In this document: positions 59,029-64,000 of the stretch, one piece after another
Layout: every line of letters starts with the position of its first letter
Numbering within the stretch: the first letter of the stretch is position 1
NCBI GenBank assembly: GCA_963843255.1
Contig: CAWJJQ010000002.1
Location: 124,001 to 188,000, forward strand
Direction: 5' to 3'
Length of the DNA: 64,000 nt
DNA from: Bog-159 sp963843255
GTDB taxonomy: Bacteria; Acidobacteriota; Terriglobia; Bryobacterales; Bryobacteraceae
The notes under the pieces: model-generated
The model's input: the letters and a program-made list of their open reading frames with translations, nothing else
Told to the model about the DNA's origin: nothing
Database searches by the model: none
Program-made: the position numbers and the translations under genes

Positions 59029-61104
59029 TTGACTACACCAATCCGCGTCATCAGGCTTTCGATTAACCGCGCAAAACGGGACCACGGCCGCGCCGCCACG
59101 ATCCCACGATTTCTATCCTGCTTGGCGGCGCGGACACGCGTCCCCTTTGCGCTTCCAATCAACCGCGCAAAACGGGACCACGGCCGCGCCGCCACGATCC
59201 CACGGTTTCTATCCTGCTTGGCGGCGCGGACACGCGTCCCCTTTGCGCTTCTAATCAACCGCGCAAAACGGGACCACGGCCGCGCCGCCACGATCCCACG
59301 ATTTCTATCCTGCTTGGCGGCGCGGACACGCGTCCCCTTTGCGCTACTCGGCGTCGCCGCCATGTTGTGTGCCGAAACCGTGCACCGTCCGCCCGCCCCA
59401 CCCTATCAGGCGCCCGATCCGCATGAAATCCTGGGGTCCGCCCCAGCCGACCTCGGCCCGCTTATCGAGCGCTACCACAGCGATTTCCGCAGCCTCCGCC
59501 AGTTCTACGATCTGCAGCTCTCGCCTACCACGGAAAAGGTCATGCGCCAGTTCTACGAGGCCTGGCGCGCGGTGCTCCCGCGCATCAAATTCGACAGCCT
59601 GCCGCAGGAAGCACGCATCGATTACATCCTGTTCCGCAATAAACTCGAACACGACCTGCGGCAGCTCGATCTCAGCCGCAAACGAACCGATGAGATCGCC
59701 GGCCTCATCCCCTTCGCGCCCACCATCATCGAACTGAGAGAAGCCCGCCAGCGTGTCGATCCGCTGGATCCATCCGCGGCCGCGGCTACCATCGAGGGCA
59801 TCTCCAAACAGATGGACGAGCTGTCGAAACGCATCAATGATCCGGCCAAAGCCGCGGACCTGAAGGTGGCCAAGACCGTTGCCTTCCGCGCGGCCCGCAC
59901 GGTGGACCGCCTGCGCGGCACGCTAAAGGAATGGTTCGAGTTCTACAACGGATACGATCCCATGTTCACCTGGTGGGTCACCGAGCCCTACCAGAAAGCC
60001 AGCGCCGCCATGGAGAAATACGCGGCCCTGGTGCGCGAGAAGCTGGCCGGGATCAAGCCGGGCGATCATGACACTATCGTGGGCGATGCCGTGGGCCGCG
60101 ATGCGCTGGTCAGCGAGCTCGCCTACGAAATGATTCCCTACACGCCCGAGGAGTTGCTCGAAATTGCCAACCGTGAATTCGCCTGGTGCGATAAGGAGAT
60201 GCTGCGCGCCTCACACGAGCTGGGCTACGGCGACGACTGGAAGAAAGCGCTCGAACACGTCAAGTCCGATTACGTGCCGCCGGGACAGCAGCCCGCGCTG
60301 ATCCTGGGTCTGACGCTGGAGGCCATCGATTTCGTCGAGTCGCACAACCTGGTGACCGTTCCGCCGCTGGCCGCTCAGACCTGGCGCATGGAGATGATGT
60401 CGCCCGAGCGCCAGCGCATTAATCCTTTCTTCACCGGCGGCGATATGCTGAGCGTCTCCTATCCGGTCGAGAGCATGACCGAAGAACAGAAACTCATGAG
60501 CATGCGCGGCAACAACATCCACTTCTCGCGCGCCACCGTCTTTCATGAAGTGATCCCCGGGCACTTCCTGCAGGAGTTCATGGGCGAACGCTACCGGCCC
60601 TACCGCGGCCTGTTCGACACGCCGTTTTCGGTGGAAGGCTGGGCGCTCCATTGGGAGATGCTTCTATGGGACCAGGGCTTCCCCAAAACGCCTGAAAATC
60701 GCATCGGGATGCTGTTCTGGCGCATGCACCGCTGCGCGCGCATCATCTTCTCGCTGAGCTTTCACCTGGGCAAGATGACGGCCCAGGAATGCGTCGATTT
60801 CCTGGTGAATCGCGTGGGCCACGAGCGCGAAAACGCCGCCGGCGAGGTCCGCCGCTCCTTCGAAAGCGATTATTACGGCCCGCTCTACCAACTCGCTTAT
60901 ATGATGGGCGCGCTGCAGTTTCGCGCGCTGCACAAAGACCTGGTGGACAGCGGGAAAATGTCCAACCGCGATTTCCATGACACCATTCTGAAGATGAACG
61001 CCATCCCGGTGGAGATGGTGCGCGCCAGTTTAACTAAACAGACGCTCGATACCGGGTTCGTCTCCAACTGGAAATTCTACGGCAATCTTAGCTCGCCGCA
61101 GTAA
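59029..61104 (+). CDS. DUF885-family metalloprotease whose 5' end contains three palindromic repeats
   Basis: The conserved part begins near residue 118 (TVHRPPAPPYQAPDPHEIL) and spans ~570 residues of DUF885 with the metal-binding motif TVFHEVIPGHFLQEF (HExxxGH) and further conserved FSVEGWALHWEMLL. Enzymes of this family are putative carboxypeptidases. The first ~105 codons are nearly all repeat DNA: TTG-initiated TTPIRVIRLSI, then three 32-residue copies of repeat translation, then ALLGVAAMLCAE. The outer pieces together would make a typical signal peptide. If initiation instead occurs at ATG 59361, the protein has no signal peptide. Both are possible; the extended start is the weaker assumption. 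Confidence 0.78.
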   Translation: MTTPIRVIRLSINRAKRDHGRAATIPRFLSCLAARTRVPFALPINRAKRDHGRAATIPRFLSCLAARTRVPFALLINRAKRDHGRAATIPRFLSCLAARTRVPFALLGVAAMLCAETVHRPPAPPYQAPDPHEILGSAPADLGPLIERYHSDFRSLRQFYDLQLSPTTEKVMRQFYEAWRAVLPRIKFDSLPQEARIDYILFRNKLEHDLRQLDLSRKRTDEIAGLIPFAPTIIELREARQRVDPLDPSAAAATIEGISKQMDELSKRINDPAKAADLKVAKTVAFRAARTVDRLRGTLKEWFEFYNGYDPMFTWWVTEPYQKASAAMEKYAALVREKLAGIKPGDHDTIVGDAVGRDALVSELAYEMIPYTPEELLEIANREFAWCDKEMLRASHELGYGDDWKKALEHVKSDYVPPGQQPALILGLTLEAIDFVESHNLVTVPPLAAQTWRMEMMSPERQRINPFFTGGDMLSVSYPVESMTEEQKLMSMRGNNIHFSRATVFHEVIPGHFLQEFMGERYRPYRGLFDTPFSVEGWALHWEMLLWDQGFPKTPENRIGMLFWRMHRCARIIFSLSFHLGKMTAQECVDFLVNRVGHERENAAGEVRRSFESDYYGPLYQLAYMMGALQFRALHKDLVDSGKMSNRDFHDTILKMNAIPVEMVRASLTKQTLDTGFVSNWKFYGNLSSPQ
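59069..59152. repeat. Palindromic repeat copy F1
   Basis: 84 bp; arms GCGCAAAACGGGACCACGG and GTCCCCTTTGCGC, loop CGATTTCTATCCTGCTT. First of a triplet at exact 96-base spacing. Confidence 0.88.
59165..59248. repeat. Palindromic repeat copy F2
   Basis: 84 bp, one base different from F1 in the loop (CGGTTTCTATCC). Linker before it: TTCCAATCAACC. Confidence 0.88.
59261..59344. repeat. Palindromic repeat copy F3
   Basis: 84 bp, same as F1. Linker before it: TTCTAATCAACC. It ends 16 bases before the ATG at 59361. Confidence 0.88.
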
Positions 61105-61123
61105 CGACCTGGCGCGCCCTCGT

Positions 61124-61760
61124 TCATCTGGTTCGGACTAAGTAAACCGCTACTTCCGCCCGCAAATTGGGCAGCGTGCTCACCCGCTGCTGGCCGTCCA
61201 GAAAGAAGCGGCGCTCGACGGTCAAGCCCTCCTGCCGCGCCAACTGCTCGAAATCATCGACGGTCAGAAAGTGGATATTGGGCGAATCGTACCACTCGTA
61301 CGGAAACAGGCGCGTTTTGGGGGCGCGTCCGCTCTTCAACATCGACAGGCGCACGCGCCAGTGGCCGAAATTGGGGAAGGCGACGATGGCGCGGCGGCCC
61401 ACGCGCAGCATCTCGCGCAGCACCTGCAGCGGGTGCCGCGTCTCCTGCAAGGTCTGGCTCAGGATCACGTAGTCGAAAGCCTGGTCCGGATAATCCGCCA
61501 GCCCCTCGTCGATATCGCCCTGGTAAACCGACACGCCGCGCGCAATGGCGCGCTGCACTTTGGCTGCCGGAAATCTCCACGCCGCGCGCGTCCACGCCCT
61601 TGTTCTCCGCCAGCCACGCGAGCAGTTCGCCCTCGCCGCAGCCCAGGTCGAGCACCTTCGCGCCTGGCTCCACAATCTCGCCGATGATGGCGTAATCGCT
61701 GCGGCCCAGCAGCTCGCCCACGAACGGCTTGCCGTGCGGATGCGATGCGGGCGCCATCAT
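61124..61760 (-). pseudogene. metW: Methionine biosynthesis protein MetW with a frameshift
   Basis: MetW is a SAM-methyltransferase-fold protein encoded beside metX. Starting at the ATGATG at 61760, the frame gives GKPFVGELLGRSDYAIIGE, VEPGAKVLDLGCGEGELLAW and DARGVEIS. It is then lost near 61571, where the run TTT has one base too many. Removing it gives EIPAAKVQRAIARGVSVYQG and continues to FDYVILSQTLQETRHP and FPYEWYDSPNIHFLTVDDF, ending at 61124. The ATG overlaps the metX stop (ATGA). All motifs are intact apart from the break. Confidence 0.8.
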
Positions 61761-62869
61761 CCGGCCACCTTCTCGTAGGTACTGGCCAGGAAGCCGCGCA
61801 CCAGTTCGGTCTGCTCCGCCACGTCCACCAGAAACGCATCGTGCCCGTAGTTCGAGGGCAGCTCGCAGTAGGCCACGTCCACGTTGCGGCTGCGCAAGCG
61901 CGCGCACGATTTCCTGCGACTGATAGCTCGGATACAGCCAGTCGGAGGTGAAGCTGATCACCAGGAAGCGCGCCGTGGCCCGCTCGAAGGCCGCCGCCAG
62001 CGAGCCGTTGCCGTTCGTCAGGTCGAAGTAATCCATGGCCTTCGTGATGTAGAGATACGAATTCGCATCGAAGCGGTTGACGAACTCGTTGCCGCGATAG
62101 CGCAGGTAGCTTTCCACTTCGAAATCCACGTCGAAATCGAAGCCGAAGCTGTTTTTTCCGCGCAGGCGCCGCCCGAACTTCTCGCGCATGGAATCGTCGC
62201 TCATGTAGGTGATGTGGCCCACCATGCGCGCCACCGCCAAGCCCGCGCGCGGGCGGCTTGCCGTCGTAATAATTGCCCTCGCTCCAGTCGGGATCGGCCA
62301 TGATCGCCTGCCGCCCTACTTCGTTGAACGCGATCTGCTGCGCGCTGTGCCGCGCGGTCGATGCGATCGGAATGGTCGATACCACCGACTCCGGATAGGA
62401 CACCGCCCATTCGAGCGCCTGCATCCCGCCCATCGACCCGCCTGACACGCTGAGCAGGCGTCGGAATCCCCAGGTGGTCGATCAGCATCTTCTGCAGCCG
62501 CACCATGTCGCGAATCGTGATCACCGGGAACGACATGGCGTACGGGCAGCCGGTGGCCGGATTGATGGATGCCGGCCCCGTGGTCCCGCGGCAGCCGCCC
62601 AGCACATTCGAACAGATCACGAAGTACTTGTTGGTATCGAACGCCTTGCCGGGGCCGATCATGTTGTCCCACCAGCCCGGCTTGCCGGTTTCCGGGCTGA
62701 TCCCGGCGGCGTGCGCATCGCCCGAAAATGCATGCAGGATCAGGATGGCGTTGGACTTGCGCGCGTTCAGCTCGCCGTAGGTCTCATAGGCGACTTCTAC
62801 CGGGGCGAGGGTGGCGCCGCCATCGAGCGAAATGGAATCAAAACGGGCGACATGGGCCTCGACAATCAT
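61757..62869 (-). pseudogene. metX: Homoserine O-acetyltransferase with three frameshifts
   Basis: Transfers an acyl group to homoserine in methionine synthesis (alpha/beta-hydrolase fold). The protein is recognisable throughout: VEVAYETYGELNARKSNAIL, DTNKYFVICSNVLGGCRGTTGP, then, in a second frame, LLSVSGGSMGGMQALEWA (nucleophile Ser). A third frame holds VARMVGHITYMSDDSMREKFG and SFTSDWLYPSYQSQEIVRAL, and the last holds VAYCELPSNYGHDAFLVD (catalytic Asp/His). The breaks are near 62461, 62239 and 61896, each explained by one extra base; two are in AA runs of the plus strand. Translation as given would not yield a functional enzyme. It overlaps metW. Confidence 0.82.
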
Positions 62870-62937
62870 GACGGGGAACTTTCATGATACCAAGACCATC
62901 CGCAGTGCCTCTCTCTGCTCGTTTACAATCGTGACTG

Positions 62938-64000
62938 ATGCGTAGAAACGTGCTGACCGCTGCCGCTGTGCTGATTCTCACCTCCGCTGCCTTTGCCCAA
63001 CCCGCGCCCGATGGCCCGCGCCCTGCCCAGGCCCGCGACGAAAAGGCCAAGGACGAAAAAGAGAAGAAGCCGCCCGAGGAGAAAACCTCGCAGACCAAAC
63101 ATTCCATCCAGATCGGCGGCAAGGAGGTGAAGTACACGGCCACCGCGGGCACCATGCTGCTGAAGAAGGAGGACGGCACCCCCACTGCCAGCATCTTCTA
63201 TATCGCTTACATCAAGGACGACGTGGCGGACAGTACCCGCCGCCCGCTAACGTTCGCCTTCAACGGCGGCCCGGGCTCCTCGTCGGTATGGCTGCAGATG
63301 GGGGCGCTGGGACCCAAGCGCGTGATGATGGATCCCGAAGGCAATGCCCTGCCCCCGCCCTACCGGCTGGTGGACAACGAATATTCCATCCTCGACCAGA
63401 CGGACCTGGTGTTCATCGATCCGGTCAGCACTGGCTTCAGCCGCGCTATCCCCGAGCAGGACGCCAAGAACTTTCACGGCATTACGGGCGACACCGAATC
63501 GGTGGCGGAGTTTATCCGCCTCTACACTACGCGCAACAGCCGGTGGACCTCGCCCAAGTTCCTGGCCGGCGAGAGTTACGGCACAACCCGCGCGGCGAAC
63601 CTGTCCGGATACCTGCAGCAGCGGCAAGGGTTCGCGCTGAACGGCATCATGCTGATGTCCGCGGTGCTGAACTTCGGAACCATCAGCTTCGATCGCGGCA
63701 ACGACCTGCCCTATATTCTGTTCCTGCCCACCTATACCGCCACCGCCTGGTATCACAAGAAACTGCCGCCGGACCTGATGGCGAGCCAGCGGAAGGCGAT
63801 CGAAGAAAGCCAGCAGTATGCTTCACACGAGTACACACTGGCCCTGCTCAAGGGCGACACCATCTCTTCCGAGGAGCGCGCCGAAGTGGCCAAAAAGCTG
63901 GCGCGGCTGACCGGCCTTTCGGCGAAATTCGTGGACGAGAGCAACCTACGCGTGCCCATCTTCCGCTTTACCAAGGAATTGCTGCGCGACCAGCGCCGCA
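62938..64000 (+). CDS. Serine carboxypeptidase S10-family protein (3' end outside window)
   Basis: The start of a secreted peptidase; 354 codons are present with no stop before the window edge. The signal peptide MRRNVLTAAAVLILTSAAFAQ is followed by a Lys/Glu-rich linker. The S10 core begins with FAFNGGPGSSSVWLQMGALGP (oxyanion-hole Gly pair) and has the nucleophile in FLAGESYGTTRAANL (Ser ~217). The Asp and His of the triad would lie outside the window. Such secreted S10 proteins are common in Acidobacteriota. It diverges from metX, with ~70 bases between the two starts. Confidence 0.88.
   Translation, partial: MRRNVLTAAAVLILTSAAFAQPAPDGPRPAQARDEKAKDEKEKKPPEEKTSQTKHSIQIGGKEVKYTATAGTMLLKKEDGTPTASIFYIAYIKDDVADSTRRPLTFAFNGGPGSSSVWLQMGALGPKRVMMDPEGNALPPPYRLVDNEYSILDQTDLVFIDPVSTGFSRAIPEQDAKNFHGITGDTESVAEFIRLYTTRNSRWTSPKFLAGESYGTTRAANLSGYLQQRQGFALNGIMLMSAVLNFGTISFDRGNDLPYILFLPTYTATAWYHKKLPPDLMASQRKAIEESQQYASHEYTLALLKGDTISSEERAEVAKKLARLTGLSAKFVDESNLRVPIFRFTKELLRDQRR

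Noticed and set aside
59069..59344. Repeat arrays F, E and B/C considered as CRISPR arrays
   Set aside because: The intervals between units are short conserved linkers of 12-13 bases, not variable spacers of 30 bases or more, and the units are too long.
61757..62869. Programmed +1 frameshifting in metX
   Set aside because: Four separate shifts with no shared slippery motif or stop codon at the shift sites are far from any known recoding signal; indel errors or decay are simpler.

Overview
The window is GC-rich bacterial chromosome. Its gene content suggests an Acidobacteriota bacterium, probably of the Solibacter/Bryobacter type. The indicators are two 'ADOP'-type MacB/FtsX permeases, an Oar-like TonB-dependent receptor with an N-terminal carboxypeptidase-regulatory domain, Tat-exported Gfo/Idh/MocA and sugar-epimerase proteins, a PEP-CTERM protein, a multihaem cytochrome and a fused 2-oxoacid dehydrogenase E1. 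This placement is inferred from protein families; there is no rRNA or tRNA in the window to confirm it.

Layout. 0-6 kb: end of a spermidine-synthase-like membrane protein, fused E1 alpha/beta dehydrogenase, TPR protein and seven-haem cytochrome c. 6-11 kb (minus strand): oxidoreductase, epimerase and ADOP permease. 11-18.4 kb: FabI-like enoyl-ACP reductase, acetyltransferase, pentapeptide-repeat protein, a frameshifted hisS, a second ADOP permease and an unrecognised protein. 18.4-24.7 kb (minus): tsaE, nnr, a frameshifted RsbU-type phosphatase and a fibronectin-III protein. 25-27 kb: an IS110-family element lying inside an array of palindromic repeats, then a PEP-CTERM gene. 28-30.7 kb: a two-component system. 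31.1-31.8 kb: a collapsed CRISPR-Cas locus. 32-36.4 kb: a DUF5666-like protein and the TonB-dependent receptor. 37-50.5 kb (minus): a large chemosensory cluster with a degenerate GGDEF protein, PAS protein, CheA, CheW, a short CheR, a metallo-beta-lactamase-fold protein, a soluble poly-HAMP receptor, CheY, CheB, CheR and CheX, but no flagellar genes. 50.6-58.9 kb: ferrochelatase, a beta-propeller protein, an alpha/beta hydrolase, three Tad-type pseudopilins and ComEC. 59-64 kb: a DUF885 protease whose 5' end carries three palindromic repeats, a frameshifted metX-metW pair and the start of an S10 carboxypeptidase.

Three things stand out. First, a family of about 84-bp palindromic elements occurs 11 times at 6 sites, singly or in tandem at an exact 96-bp period, usually beside a gene start. 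Second, an IS110 element sits in the linker of one such array, and its 5' non-coding region contains words matching both strands of that linker, as expected of a bridge RNA. Third, a Cas3 HD-domain fragment takes its stop codon from a CRISPR repeat end and is followed by one 35-bp spacer and one repeat of type I-C form.

Several normally conserved genes (hisS, metX, metW and the RsbU-like phosphatase) carry single-base frameshifts. Either the assembly has indel errors or these genes are decaying; the sequence alone cannot decide.
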